Positions 7,337-16,172 of a stretch of DNA of 48,255 bases are shown here, piece after piece. The stretch comes from an uncultured Clostridium sp. (GTDB lineage Bacteria; Bacillota; Clostridia; Lachnospirales; Lachnospiraceae), in contig CAMNRM010000040.1 of NCBI GenBank assembly GCA_946553025.1, positions 1 through 48,255 on the forward strand, in the 5' to 3' direction. Within the stretch, counting starts at the first letter, position 1. Every line of letters begins with the position of its first letter. The notes under the pieces were generated by a model. The model was given only the letters and a program-made list of their open reading frames with translations. It did no database searches and was not told where the DNA came from. The translations under genes and the position numbers were made by a program.

Positions 7337-8235
7337 TGAATCCGAATAAAAAACGATTAAGAAGAACCATGATGTTTTTAAACGCGCAGAAACCGGGGTT
7401 AATTAAGGACCCGTATATCTATAAGCCGGATTCCATTATCCTGGATTTAGAGGATGCTGTGGCAGAGAATCAGAAGGATGCGGCAAGGTTTTCTCTTTTC
7501 CATGCGCTCAGGGAAATCGATTACCGAGGCGTGGAACGTGTAGTGCGGGTCAATGCGCTGGATACGCCTTACTGGAAGGAGGATATCCGCTGCGCGGTAG
7601 CCGGGGGATGTGACGCTATCCGTGTCCCCAAGGCGGAAAGTGCCAATGATGTAAAGCTGGTGGAGGACGCCGTTTCCTTTGCCGAGAGGGAGTCGAACCG
7701 TCCTATAGGGAGTGTGCTGATTATGGCGGCGATTGAATCGGCAAGGGGTGTGATGAAGGCTCTGGATATCTGCGAGGCGTCGGAGCGGCTTTTTGGCATT
7801 GCCTTATCCGGCGGGGATTATACGAAGGATTTGCAGACCCATATCACCGGAACAGGAATTGAACTGATGGGGGCGAGGCAGAATCTGGTGATTGCTGCCC
7901 GGGCAGCCGGGGTACAGTGTTTTGATACCGTGTATACGAACTTAAATGATATGGATGGATTCCGCCAGGATGTTACGAATATTCATTTGATGGGATTTGA
8001 CGGGAAATCCATTATTAATCCAAGACAGATTCCGGTGGTTCATGAAATTTTTACTCCATCGGCAAAGGATATTCTTTTTGCCGAAAAGGTGGTAAGGGAA
8101 ATTGACGAAAAGAAGGCGCAGGGAATCGGTGTATTTACCGTGGACGGGAAAATGATTGATATTGCATTTTATGACGGGGCAAAGAGGACGATAGCCCTGG
8201 CGAAGGCATCCGGCATATATAAGGGGGACTTATAA
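7336..8235 (+). CDS. citE: Citrate lyase beta subunit (citryl-ACP lyase)
   Basis: A 299-residue HpcH/HpaI-type TIM-barrel protein. It cleaves citryl-ACP to acetyl-ACP and oxaloacetate. Visible family features are the RRTMMFLNAQKPGLI opening, SIILDLEDAV with the metal-binding acidic pair, and the conserved GFDGKSIINPRQIPVV substrate-loop segment. ATG 7336 is chosen: it overlaps the citD stop and has GGGGAGGGG about 12 bases upstream, while an in-frame GTG at 7315 lies inside citD without its own site. Gene order citD-citE-citF is standard. Confidence 0.95.
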   Translation: MNPNKKRLRRTMMFLNAQKPGLIKDPYIYKPDSIILDLEDAVAENQKDAARFSLFHALREIDYRGVERVVRVNALDTPYWKEDIRCAVAGGCDAIRVPKAESANDVKLVEDAVSFAERESNRPIGSVLIMAAIESARGVMKALDICEASERLFGIALSGGDYTKDLQTHITGTGIELMGARQNLVIAARAAGVQCFDTVYTNLNDMDGFRQDVTNIHLMGFDGKSIINPRQIPVVHEIFTPSAKDILFAEKVVREIDEKKAQGIGVFTVDGKMIDIAFYDGAKRTIALAKASGIYKGDL

Positions 8236-8236
8236 G

Positions 8237-9802
8237 ATGATTAACGCGGTAGGAAGAGATATTCCAGAGGAGATTTTGGAAGCGACAGGCAAGGAAGTAT
8301 TCCATGGAAACCATTATTACGACAATTATGTCTATAAAAAACACGGCCCGGATATCCAATGTGTGATTAATTCTGAGGGCAGCAAGCTGGTGGGAAGCAT
8401 CCGCGAGGTTTTGGAAAAGTGCGGGATTAAGGACGGCATGACAATCAGCTTTCATCACCATTTCCGCGAAGGAGATCTTATCGTCAACATGGTGATGGAG
8501 GAAATTCATAAGATGGGGATTAAGGACATTACGATCTGTGCAAGTTCCTTAGGAAAGGCCCACGATCCCATTGTTCCCTATATCGAGGACGGGACGATTA
8601 CCAATATTCAGTCCTCGGGTGTGCGCGGAAAGATTGGAGAGGCGATTTCTAACGGGAAGCTGAAAGGGCTGGCGATTATGCGCTCTCACGGCGGACGGGT
8701 GCGCTCCATTGTTACCGGGGAAACCCAGATTGATATAGCATTTATCGGAGCGCCTACCTGTGACGATTACGGGAACTGCCGGGGGATCGGCGGAAAGAGC
8801 AACTGCGGTGTGCTTTCCTATGCCATTTCGGACTCCTTCCATGCCAATAAGGTGGTTGCCATTACGGACTGCCTGGTTCCCTTCCCTAATTTTCCGGCCC
8901 ATATCAGTATGACCAGGGTGGATTATGTGGTGGAGGTGGAAGCCATCGGCGACCCGAAAAAAATTGCCACCGGAGCAGCAAAGCCGACGACGGATCAGAG
9001 AAAACTGATGATGGCGGATTACTGTACAAAATTTGTTGTAAATTCGCCCTATTTTAAGGATGGATTTTCTTACCAGACCGGTGTGGGCGGGGCTTCGATT
9101 GCCTCGACCATCTCGCTTGCCAGGGAGATGAAAGAGAGAAATATCCGTATGCGTTTTGGCGTGGGAGGACTGACAAAGCCCATGTGCGATCTTCTGATTA
9201 ACGACCAGGTGGACTGTCTTTTAGATACCCAGGATTTTGACTTAGACGCTGTGGAATCGGTGAAAAATTTAAAACATTTCCGGATCAGTGCGGGGGAATA
9301 TGCCAATCCGTTTAATAAAGGGGCTGTGGTCAATAAGCTGGATTTTGTTATTCTTGCCGCCCTGGAAGTGGACGTAAACTTTAACTGCAACGTGGTTGTC
9401 GGCTCGGACGGGATGATTACCGGGGCGCAGGGGGGACATCCCGACACGGCAGCCGGAGCCAAATGTGCCATCGTAATTGCACCGCTGCTTCAGGGACGGA
9501 TTCCTGCGATATGTACGGATGTTACTACGGTGACAACGCCGGGGGAAAGTGTGGATGTGGTGATTACCGACTACGGCATTGCCATTAATCCAAGAAGGCA
9601 GGATTTAATCGAAGCGATGAAGGATGTGGATCTTCCCTTTAAGACGATTGAAGAACTGCGCGATATTGCCTACTCGATTGCCGGAGAGCCGCAGCGGGTA
9701 CAGTTTGGCGATCGGGTTGTGGGCATTATCGAAAGCCGGGACGGAACCATTATGGATGTTGTCCGTCAGGTTAAGCCCTTTGCGTTTTCGGACGCAGAGT
9801 GA
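8237..9802 (+). CDS. citF: Citrate lyase alpha subunit (citrate CoA-transferase)
   Basis: A 521-residue complete CitF, the size usual for the family. It exchanges acetyl for citrate on the CitD carrier in the three-subunit cytosolic lyase. Features include FHHHFREGD near residue 75, the GRVRSIVTGETQIDIAFIGAPTC-type transferase core split by the DYGNCRGIGGKSNCG loop, and the TGAQGGHPDTAAG stretch. It starts one base after citE with AAGGGGG upstream. It is the second citF in the window; the partial copy at the start of the window is about 90% identical in protein, suggesting two citDEF sets in the same orientation. A terminator follows at 9892. Confidence 0.96.
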   Translation: MINAVGRDIPEEILEATGKEVFHGNHYYDNYVYKKHGPDIQCVINSEGSKLVGSIREVLEKCGIKDGMTISFHHHFREGDLIVNMVMEEIHKMGIKDITICASSLGKAHDPIVPYIEDGTITNIQSSGVRGKIGEAISNGKLKGLAIMRSHGGRVRSIVTGETQIDIAFIGAPTCDDYGNCRGIGGKSNCGVLSYAISDSFHANKVVAITDCLVPFPNFPAHISMTRVDYVVEVEAIGDPKKIATGAAKPTTDQRKLMMADYCTKFVVNSPYFKDGFSYQTGVGGASIASTISLAREMKERNIRMRFGVGGLTKPMCDLLINDQVDCLLDTQDFDLDAVESVKNLKHFRISAGEYANPFNKGAVVNKLDFVILAALEVDVNFNCNVVVGSDGMITGAQGGHPDTAAGAKCAIVIAPLLQGRIPAICTDVTTVTTPGESVDVVITDYGIAINPRRQDLIEAMKDVDLPFKTIEELRDIAYSIAGEPQRVQFGDRVVGIIESRDGTIMDVVRQVKPFAFSDAE

Positions 9803-9891
9803 TGATAATGTGAACAGTAACAATTCGTATTCTGCGCAGGATAAGGGCAGGGCGGCAGACGGATGTTTTCCTGTATAAGAATGATGCAGAC

Positions 9892-9944
9892 GGGGGCTAT
9901 GAAAGATGGAGTTTTAGCGGCTTCATTTTTCACAGGCCCCTTTT
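9892..9944 (+). terminator. Terminator of the citDEF operon
   Basis: GGGGGCTATGAAAGATG on the left pairs imperfectly with CATTTTTCACAGGCCCC on the right and is followed by TTTT. It lies between the citF stop and the end of the facing regulator fragment, so it may serve both directions. Confidence 0.65.
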
Positions 9945-9976
9945 ATCGCAGTTTTTTGCAGAAATGTTACGGGATG

Positions 9977-10345
9977 TTACGGGACAAACCGGTAGCCCAG
10001 TCCGCGGACGGTAACGACATGTTTTGGATTCTGGCGGTCGGCTTCTACCTTGCTCCGCAGGCGGTTAATATAAACCATGATGGCATTATCATCAATGGCG
10101 ACGGTGTTTCCCCAGACGTGTTCGTAGATCATATCCTTTGTAAATACCTGCTGAGGATGCTTCATAAATAAAAGCAGGAGGGCACCTTCCTTTGCGGAGA
10201 GAATCAGTTCTTCCCCGTGTTTGTAAAACCGCATGGCGGAGAGGTCATAGCTGAACGGACCGCATTCCAGGGTATCGGTATGGCCCGGAAGCAGACTTTT
10301 GTTCCGCCGGATCAGCGCCTTTACCTTTGCCCCAAGGACGAGGCT
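9977..10345 (-). pseudogene. 3' fragment of an OmpR-family response regulator
   Basis: Read on the minus strand, this encodes the end of a receiver domain (SLVLGAKVKALIRRN) and a complete winged-helix DNA-binding domain ending VVTVRGLGYRFVP, with the usual wHTH features FTKDMIYEHVWG and VYINRLRSKVE. The frame closes with a stop just upstream (10346-10348), and the phosphoacceptor part of the receiver is missing. No start codon with a ribosome site serves the fragment. It abuts, head to head, a kinase that has lost its own 5' end, so a deletion or inversion joined two genes at about 10340. Confidence 0.82.
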
Positions 10346-11864
10346 TTATCCTGAACTGGATTATTCCAGCCTGGAGGCAATGGTGAAGGAGCAGTGCAGC
10401 GGAAATAAGGGGATTTCGGAGTATTATTCCTACTGGTGGGGAAGTCCGGTATTATCCAGGGTAAAAAAGATCAGTGCCTATGCACCGGTTGCACTTGGTG
10501 GGGATTTCTGGGTGATCAGTGCCGTTGTGGATTATGATGATTTCTGTATGCCCATCGAAGAGGGGTTTCGCAAGGTTTCCCTGCTGTTTATCGGGGCGCT
10601 AGCAGCATTTTTGTTTTTGATGTTTTTTGCAGGAAAACTGTTATTGGAACAGCAGAAGGCGCAGGAGGAAATTGCCCAGCTTAAGGAATTAAATGAACGG
10701 CTGGAAACCATTCATCAGGGAGAAGAAATGCTGGCACATCAGCAGCGGCTGCAGGTGATGGGGACAATGACCGGCGGTATTGCCCATGAATTTAACAATT
10801 TTCTCACTCCGATTATGGGCTATGCGGAACTTCTGATGATGGAACTGGATGAGGATTCGGATGCCTATGACAGCGCCAGGGAAATTTATGAAGCCTCCGA
10901 AAAGGCAAAGGAAGTTATCCGTCAGATTGCTTCTCTCAGCCGAAAAAATGTGGAAACGGTGTATAAGGGGATTCTGGCGGAAAAGATGTGCCTGCGGGTG
11001 CTGAAGATGATAGAATCGATCTGTCCGTCCAATATTCATCTGCTTCGGGAGATAGAGCTTCATGAGGAATATATCCTGGGAAATGCCGCGCAGCTAAACC
11101 AGGTGATTTTAAATCTCTGCGTCAATGCCGTTCATGCGATTGGGAAAAAAGAAGGGCAGATTACCTTTCGGGTAAGCACAGCAGCCAGGGAGGAACTGAC
11201 AAAAATCCCGGAACTGGAAAAACAGCGTATCTCTGAGGACTGGAAAAGGTTTCTGCACATGGAAATCAAAGATAATGGATGCGGAATGGACGCAGACACG
11301 CTGCGCCGGATTTTTATTCCCTTTTTTACCACGAAAAAGGCAGGAGAGGGAACCGGTCTGGGACTTGCACTGGCAGAGCAGATTATTATTTCCCATAAAG
11401 GCTATATCTTTGCCAGAAGTCAGCCCGATAAAGGAAGCACATTCCATATTTTCCTGCCGGTTATGGAATCAGGCGGCAAGGATGTGATTCAGGAAAGCCA
11501 GAAAAAGGCATTAAAACTGGTGATTGGCGATGAGAACCGTAAGATTCTGCAAATGCTTGAGAAAAACTTTTCCCGTCTGGAACTTTCCGTGTTTACGGCA
11601 GGGGAAAAGAAAGAACTGCTCCGCCTTCTGGAGGAAGAAATTCCGCAGGTTCTGGTGCTGAGTGAGCATATAGAACGGGGAAGCGGTATTGATTTTTGCA
11701 TGTCCATCCAGGGGAAATACCCGGAGATGATAAAGATAATAATGGCAGACTGCGTCAATCGGGAAATTGCCGAAGCAAAGCAGAAAAGAATTATTCACGG
11801 CTATGTGACAAAACCGGTTTCTGCCACAGCCATTCTGGAAGCGATTAGAACAATTGAGGCGTAA
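10341..11864 (+). pseudogene. 5'-truncated hybrid sensor histidine kinase
   Basis: The remaining 507 codons start in the middle of a periplasmic sensor domain (YPELDYSSLEAM, then APVALGGDFWVISAVVDYDD, like the end of a Cache domain). They then hold a membrane helix (LLFIGALAAFLFLMFFAG), a HisKA domain with GGIAHEFNNFLTPIMGYAE, a HATPase domain with EIKDNGCGMD and GEGTGLGLALAEQI, and a C-terminal receiver. The first transmembrane helix and most of the sensor are gone. The frame continues to 10299, but that part is antisense to the regulator fragment and not homologous. The receiver has also lost its phosphoacceptor Asp: VLVLSEHIERGSG replaces the usual LLD-MP motif, though the KP loop remains. 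Expression from an internal start cannot be excluded. Confidence 0.72.
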
Positions 11865-11878
11865 AAATATACACAAGC

Positions 11879-11958
11879 GGCCCGACCTTAACATTTTGTA
11901 AGTTTTCTCTTAACAGATTCTAAGAGAGAAAACGTACAGGTGTAAGGTTGGGCCTTTA
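11879..11958 (+). terminator. Long imperfect hairpin, probable terminator
   Basis: Arms of about 34 bases (11879-11912 and 11921-11954) begin GGCCCGACCTTA and end TAAGGTTGGGCC, with a second paired block TTTTCTCTTA/TAAGAGAGAAAA at the loop side. TTTATA follows. It is longer than most terminators, so a decayed inverted-repeat element or a leader structure for the citrate transporter gene is also possible. Confidence 0.6.
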
Positions 11959-12032
11959 TAGTATGGGTATAACATCAATCACTCAAAAAAGTACGTGATT
12001 GGGCATGAAATAAAGAAACGGAGGAAGGACAG

Positions 12033-13376
12033 ATGAACGAAACCATGCTTGCCCTTTTAGGGTTTGCAACCATTATCATGATTATTGTCTTGCTGCTTAA
12101 GAATGTGACGGTTCCGGCGCTGGCGTTTATCGGCGTATCTACGGTAACTGCGCTGATTCTGGTCGAAACAGGGACATTTAGCATCGGTGAAATGGGAGAT
12201 TTTATTAAGGCCGGTGTTTCCGGCGTGCACTCAACTGCCGCATTATTTATCTTTTCTGTATTGTTTTTTGGCATTATGACAGATGCAGGGATGTTTGACC
12301 GGATTATTAATGCACTGATGAAAAAAGTGGGCAGCAATGTTGTGGGTGTTGCCCTGATGACCTGCATTATCGCCATGATTGGCCATCTGGACGGAGGCGG
12401 TGCTTCGACCTTTTTAATTACAATTCCGGCCATGCTTCCGGTGTATAAACGCCTGCATATGCGCCCGACGACCCTGCTGCTAATCTGTGTAACGGCAATG
12501 GGGGTAATGAATCTGCTTCCCTGGGGCGGGCCGACCATGCGCTCTGCGACAGTGCTTGGCATTGACCCGAACGAACTTTGGATGAAGCTTCTGCCGATGC
12601 AGATTGTGGGAATTGTTATCGCTTTGGCGACCGCGGTTTTCTGGGGAACGGTAGAAAAGAAACGCGGGGCAGGATCGGGAAATTTTGCTGGAGAAGAAGA
12701 TGAATCGCTGCAGTCTGACGGCGCTGGGACTGATTCAGCTGAAGGAAAGGAACTGGTTCGGCCGAAATTATTCTGGATGAATATGGTGCTTACTCTTATT
12801 GTAATCGTCTGCCTGATTTTCCTGGATGTGCCGTCTTACTATATCTTTATGGTTGGCTGCGCCGTGGCACTTCTTGTCAACTATCCCGGGGCAAAATTAC
12901 AGAATAAGATTATCAAGTCCCATTCCGGTCCGGCGCTGATGATGGCATCCACCATCCTTGCCGCAGGTGTATTCCTGGGCGTTCTGGAAGAAAGTGAAAT
13001 CATGGTGCACATGGCGAATGTCCTTGCATCCTTTATTCCGCAGTCCATGGGAAGATTCCTTCCGCTGATTATCGGAATCCTTTCCGTGCCGCTGACCCTT
13101 TTATTCTGCACGGATTCCTACTTCTTTGGCCTGCTTCCGGTACTGATTGGAATTGGCAATGAGTTTGGCGTCGATCCGGCCCATACGGCAATCGTTATGG
13201 TGGTCTGCCGCAACTGTGCGACCTTTATCAGCCCGGTTGTCCCGGCGACCTTCCTGGGAACAGGACTTGCCGGTGTGGAAATTAAAGACCACATCAAGGC
13301 TTCCTTCTTCTGGATTTGGGGGGTAAGCATGGTGTGTCTGATTTCGGGAATTGTCCTTGGGGTGCTGCATTTTTAA
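12033..13376 (+). CDS. Citrate transporter, CitMHS family
   Basis: A 447-residue polytopic membrane protein with about 11-12 hydrophobic segments. The conserved CitMHS loop GHLDGGGASTFLITIPAML lies near residue 115, and the second-half signature CTDSYFFGLLPVLIGI near 355. The family imports citrate complexed with divalent metal in symport with protons. A charged cytoplasmic loop around residues 205-245 splits the two halves. It follows citDEF and the decayed kinase locus, so the logical role is citrate supply for the lyase; a citrate-sensing two-component pair may once have stood between them. GGAGGAAGG lies just before the start. A terminator follows the stop. Confidence 0.9.
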   Translation: MNETMLALLGFATIIMIIVLLLKNVTVPALAFIGVSTVTALILVETGTFSIGEMGDFIKAGVSGVHSTAALFIFSVLFFGIMTDAGMFDRIINALMKKVGSNVVGVALMTCIIAMIGHLDGGGASTFLITIPAMLPVYKRLHMRPTTLLLICVTAMGVMNLLPWGGPTMRSATVLGIDPNELWMKLLPMQIVGIVIALATAVFWGTVEKKRGAGSGNFAGEEDESLQSDGAGTDSAEGKELVRPKLFWMNMVLTLIVIVCLIFLDVPSYYIFMVGCAVALLVNYPGAKLQNKIIKSHSGPALMMASTILAAGVFLGVLEESEIMVHMANVLASFIPQSMGRFLPLIIGILSVPLTLLFCTDSYFFGLLPVLIGIGNEFGVDPAHTAIVMVVCRNCATFISPVVPATFLGTGLAGVEIKDHIKASFFWIWGVSMVCLISGIVLGVLHF

Positions 13377-13397
13377 GTGAAGTGATTTATGAAAAGT

Positions 13398-13430
13398 AAG
13401 ATCAGATGGTATCGTCTGGTCTTATTTTTA
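13398..13430 (+). terminator. Terminator after the citrate transporter gene
   Basis: AAGATCAGATG (13398-13408) pairs with CGTCTGGTCTT (13413-13423) over a four-base loop, including G-U pairs, followed by ATTTTTAT. Confidence 0.75.
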
Positions 13431-13597
13431 TGGCCTGATTGTCTTATTATCTATTGTTTTATAAAGAAGATTTCAGACCAAAGTTCATTGACTTTAGCAG
13501 TAGAATGGAATAAGATAATGGCAGGAATGAGCAGTGATATAAAGATGGGTGAGAGGAATGCAGATGGTTTATTGGCATCCATTATAGGAGAAATCGT

Positions 13598-14148
13598 ATG
13601 AGTGATACCAAATTGGAAACAATAACATCTATGAATTATTCAAATACGGACAATATTCTGTTAGATGTGAAAAATATTATAGAAGCGGCACAACAGCAGG
13701 CATATCAGGCAATTAATATAACATTAGTAAAAAGAAATTGGCTGATAGGATACCGTATTGTTGAAGAGGAATTAAAAGGAACCACTCGAACAGACAATTA
13801 CGGAAAAGAGAAAATGAAAACATTGTCAAAGTCTTTAACTAAAGAGTATGGAAAAGGTTTTGATGTTAGCAGCTTATATAAGTTTAAGAGATTTTATGAG
13901 GTGTATCCTGACATTTTGGACTCACTGAGTCCAAAATCTTCTGGACAGATTTTGTCGTGGACACATTATAGGGTTCTGTTTGTTCCGATACAGATGAAGA
14001 TATAGCAAGATATTCTATACTTCATGGAAATGAACAACTTTTTGCATCAAAATATAAATTATATCTTCCTACGGAAGAAGAATTAAAAGCAGAGATTGAA
14101 ACTCAAAAAATGTTGTTTCAGTTGCAGCAGCAGGAAAAAGAGGAATAA
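13598..14148 (+). pseudogene. DUF1016/YhcG-family nuclease, internal deletion
   Basis: The first 125 codons encode an intact DUF1016 N-terminal domain (AYQAINITLVKRNWLIGYRI, SSLYKFKRFYEVYP, then LSWTHYR). Where the family continues into its PDDEXK nuclease domain, the frame breaks off within a few codons (stop at about 14003-14005). In another frame the next bases encode the family's extreme C-terminus (DTDEDIARYSILHGNEQLF, then ASKYKLYLPTEEELKAEIE), ending at 14148. So an internal deletion of most of the nuclease domain, with a frameshift at about 13975, has inactivated the gene. DUF1016 proteins are linked to restriction and defence loci. Confidence 0.8.
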
Positions 14149-14205
14149 AAATAAATGTGCAATGGGAGCAGCATAAAGTAAAGAAATAAAAAGGAGGAAA
14201 TCAAA

Positions 14206-14679
14206 ATGAGTAAAGTTTTAGTCGCCTATTTCAGCGCCAGCGGTACAACGGCAAAATTAGCAAAAAACCTGGCTTCGGCCATTGGGGCAGATCTGCATGA
14301 AATTCAGCCAAAGACACCGTATACAAGCGCAGATTTGAACTGGATGGACAAAAAGAGCAGGAGCAGTGTGGAAATGAGTGATAAATCTTTCCGCCCTGCC
14401 ATTGCCAACCACGTCGAGTCGATAGAAAACTATGATAAGGTTTTTCTGGCATTTCCGATCTGGTGGTATGTTGCTCCTACGATAGTGAATACATTTCTTG
14501 AGCAATATGATTTTGCGGGGAAAACCATCATTCCTTTTGCAACGTCCGGGGGAAGCGGAATGGGAAATACGAATAAAGAACTTGCCCCATCCTGCCCCGG
14601 CGCAAGCTTAAAAGAGGGAAAGGTATTTTCGGCAAATACCGATAAAAACAGTTTAAAAGCGTGGGCGGATGCATTTTGA
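14206..14679 (+). CDS. Flavodoxin
   Basis: A 157-residue flavodoxin-fold protein. The FMN phosphate loop is VAYFSASGTTAKLAK at the N-terminus. FPIWWYVAPTIVNTFLEQYDF and PFATSGGSGMG supply the isoalloxazine-flanking regions, as in the flavodoxin_4 group of cytosolic flavodoxins or NAD(P)H-quinone-type proteins. It likely carries low-potential electrons to a reductase. AAGGAGG precedes the start. Its TGA overlaps the ATG of the next gene (TGATG). Confidence 0.9.
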   Translation: MSKVLVAYFSASGTTAKLAKNLASAIGADLHEIQPKTPYTSADLNWMDKKSRSSVEMSDKSFRPAIANHVESIENYDKVFLAFPIWWYVAPTIVNTFLEQYDFAGKTIIPFATSGGSGMGNTNKELAPSCPGASLKEGKVFSANTDKNSLKAWADAF

Positions 14680-15143
14680 TGAAGAAAATCGTTCGTATTA
14701 TTGCAGCTTTTTTAGTGGGCTTTTTTCTGCTTGCCGTGTTCATGCTTTTAGCCCTTCTTATCGCGGCACCCATGGTCAATGATCATAAAGCAAAGAAAAC
14801 CGCAGACAAACTTGCAGACCTGCCGCTTCCCGATAAAACGGAATATATAGAGCAGGTGTACAAGGCGGGAAAACTAGTTGGGAACGGCAATGGAATGCAG
14901 TATTTCGGCGCAGTTCTGATTAAAAGTGAACTTTCGGCGGAGGAACTTCAGGAATATTATCGAAGATTTGCCGCCAATGATGAGGACTGCGTGGTTGAAC
15001 CTCAGGTGAGCGCGGAGATTAAAATCATCGAACATGAACAACTGCGGTTTAACACGGATATTTTGGGAGATAATTATTATATGGTTTATTCGTGGGGGGA
15101 TAATCCTACGATTTTTCATAGTTTTGATATCCGGGGGCATTGA
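14679..15143 (+). CDS. Small single-pass membrane protein, unknown function
   Basis: A 154-residue protein with a basic N-terminus (MKKIVR) and one strong hydrophobic helix at about residues 5-30 (AAFLVGFFLLAVFMLLALLI), then a soluble outer domain of about 120 residues. There is no lipobox Cys, so it is an anchored rather than a lipid-modified protein. It is translated from an ATG overlapping the flavodoxin stop and lacks a strong ribosome site of its own, so it depends on coupling. No family is recognised. Confidence 0.7.
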   Translation: MKKIVRIIAAFLVGFFLLAVFMLLALLIAAPMVNDHKAKKTADKLADLPLPDKTEYIEQVYKAGKLVGNGNGMQYFGAVLIKSELSAEELQEYYRRFAANDEDCVVEPQVSAEIKIIEHEQLRFNTDILGDNYYMVYSWGDNPTIFHSFDIRGH

Positions 15144-15242
15144 AGGTTTACTTTATGATTAATGGTAGAAAAATATTTAAAAAATACAGGCTTTGTGTTT
15201 TTTAATTATTTTGAATTATTTTTAATTATTTGTCAAAACTTC

Positions 15243-15271
15243 TTGCTTTTTATCATCGTTTGGGCTATACT
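15243..15271 (+). promoter_or_regulatory. Sigma-A promoter of the DUF134-NifX gene
   Basis: TTGCTT (15243-15248), a 17-base spacer and TATACT (15266-15271) lie 35 bases before the start ATG at 15306. The open frame upstream of that ATG overlaps this promoter and so is not coding. Confidence 0.72.
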
Positions 15272-15305
15272 GTTATCGTCATATGTCGGAAATGGAGGTG
15301 GAGGC

Positions 15306-16145
15306 ATGGCGAGGCCGGTCCGGTGCAGGAGGATTTGTTTTGAACCGAAATACAGCCAGTTTATTCCAGACGGGAGAGAACCCGAAGAATTGAACAGGGA
15401 AGAAAACGGGGAAAAAAACGAAGAACAAAATAAGGAACAAAGCAGAGAACAGGTACTTCTGACCCTGGATGAATTTGAGGCAATCCGGCTGATTGACCAT
15501 GAAAAAAAGACCCATGAGCAATGTGCCAGGCAGATGGCGATTTCCCGCACGACGGTTACAGAGATCTACGAGAGGGCGCGGGGGAAAATTGCAGACTGTA
15601 TTGTCAATGGGAAAACACTTTGTATTTCCGGCGGTAATTATGTATTATGTGATGGTTCAGCATGGAAGAGCTGCGGAAAAAAGTGCAGGAAAATCAACCA
15701 TGCATTAAAAGACCAGGGCGCAGGCAGAAGGGAGAAAGAAGCGATGAAAATTGCAGTTACTTATGAAGATGGGAATGTATTCCAGCATTTCGGACATACA
15801 GAACAGTTTAAGGTTTATGAAGTTACCGATGGAAAAATCGTGGATGCACAGGTTGTCAGCACCGAGGGAAGCGGTCACGGCGCTTTGGCGGGTATGCTTT
15901 CGGAACAGAAGGTGGACGTGCTGATCTGCGGCGGCATTGGCGGAGGAGCACAGGTGGCGCTGGCAGAAGCCGGGATTAAGCTTTATGGCGGCGTGACGGG
16001 AAGTGCAGATGATGCAGTTGTGGCATTCCTCACAGGAAATCTTGCATTTAATCCAGATGTGCACTGTAATCACCATCACCATGAAGAAGGCCACGACTGC
16101 GGCAGCCAAAAGCATGGCTGTGCCGGGAGTGAAGCCGGGCATTAA
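15306..16145 (+). CDS. DUF134 DNA-binding domain fused to NifX/NifB-type cofactor-binding domain
   Basis: A 279-residue fusion. Residues 1-115 are a DUF134 domain (MARPVRCRRICFEP, then LTLDEFEAIRLIDHE and a helix-turn-helix CARQMAISRTTVTEIYERAR), interrupted by an acidic E/N/K insert. A Cys-rich link (SCGKKCRK) leads to a dinitrogenase iron-molybdenum cofactor-binding domain at about 147-250 (AVTYEDGNVFQHFGHTEQF and VLICGGIGGGAQVALAEAGI). The tail is His/Cys-rich (HCNHHHHEEGHDCG), as in metal-binding proteins. In anaerobes without nitrogenase, such proteins are linked to Fe-S or metal cofactor handling. GGAGGTGG precedes ATG 15306. An internal ATG at 15744 also has AAGGGAG upstream and could yield the second domain alone. 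Confidence 0.87.
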   Translation: MARPVRCRRICFEPKYSQFIPDGREPEELNREENGEKNEEQNKEQSREQVLLTLDEFEAIRLIDHEKKTHEQCARQMAISRTTVTEIYERARGKIADCIVNGKTLCISGGNYVLCDGSAWKSCGKKCRKINHALKDQGAGRREKEAMKIAVTYEDGNVFQHFGHTEQFKVYEVTDGKIVDAQVVSTEGSGHGALAGMLSEQKVDVLICGGIGGGAQVALAEAGIKLYGGVTGSADDAVVAFLTGNLAFNPDVHCNHHHHEEGHDCGSQKHGCAGSEAGH

Positions 16146-16172
16146 AAGAGAAAACAGGAAAAAAGCAAATAA

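Noticed and set aside
13389-13601. 70-codon open frame between the citrate transporter and the DUF1016 relic
   Set aside because: It contains the transporter terminator, has no ribosome site and no recognisable sequence.
15162-15305. N-terminal hydrophobic extension of the DUF134-NifX protein
   Set aside because: A -35/-10 promoter lies inside it and the DUF134 domain starts at ATG 15306 with a strong ribosome site.
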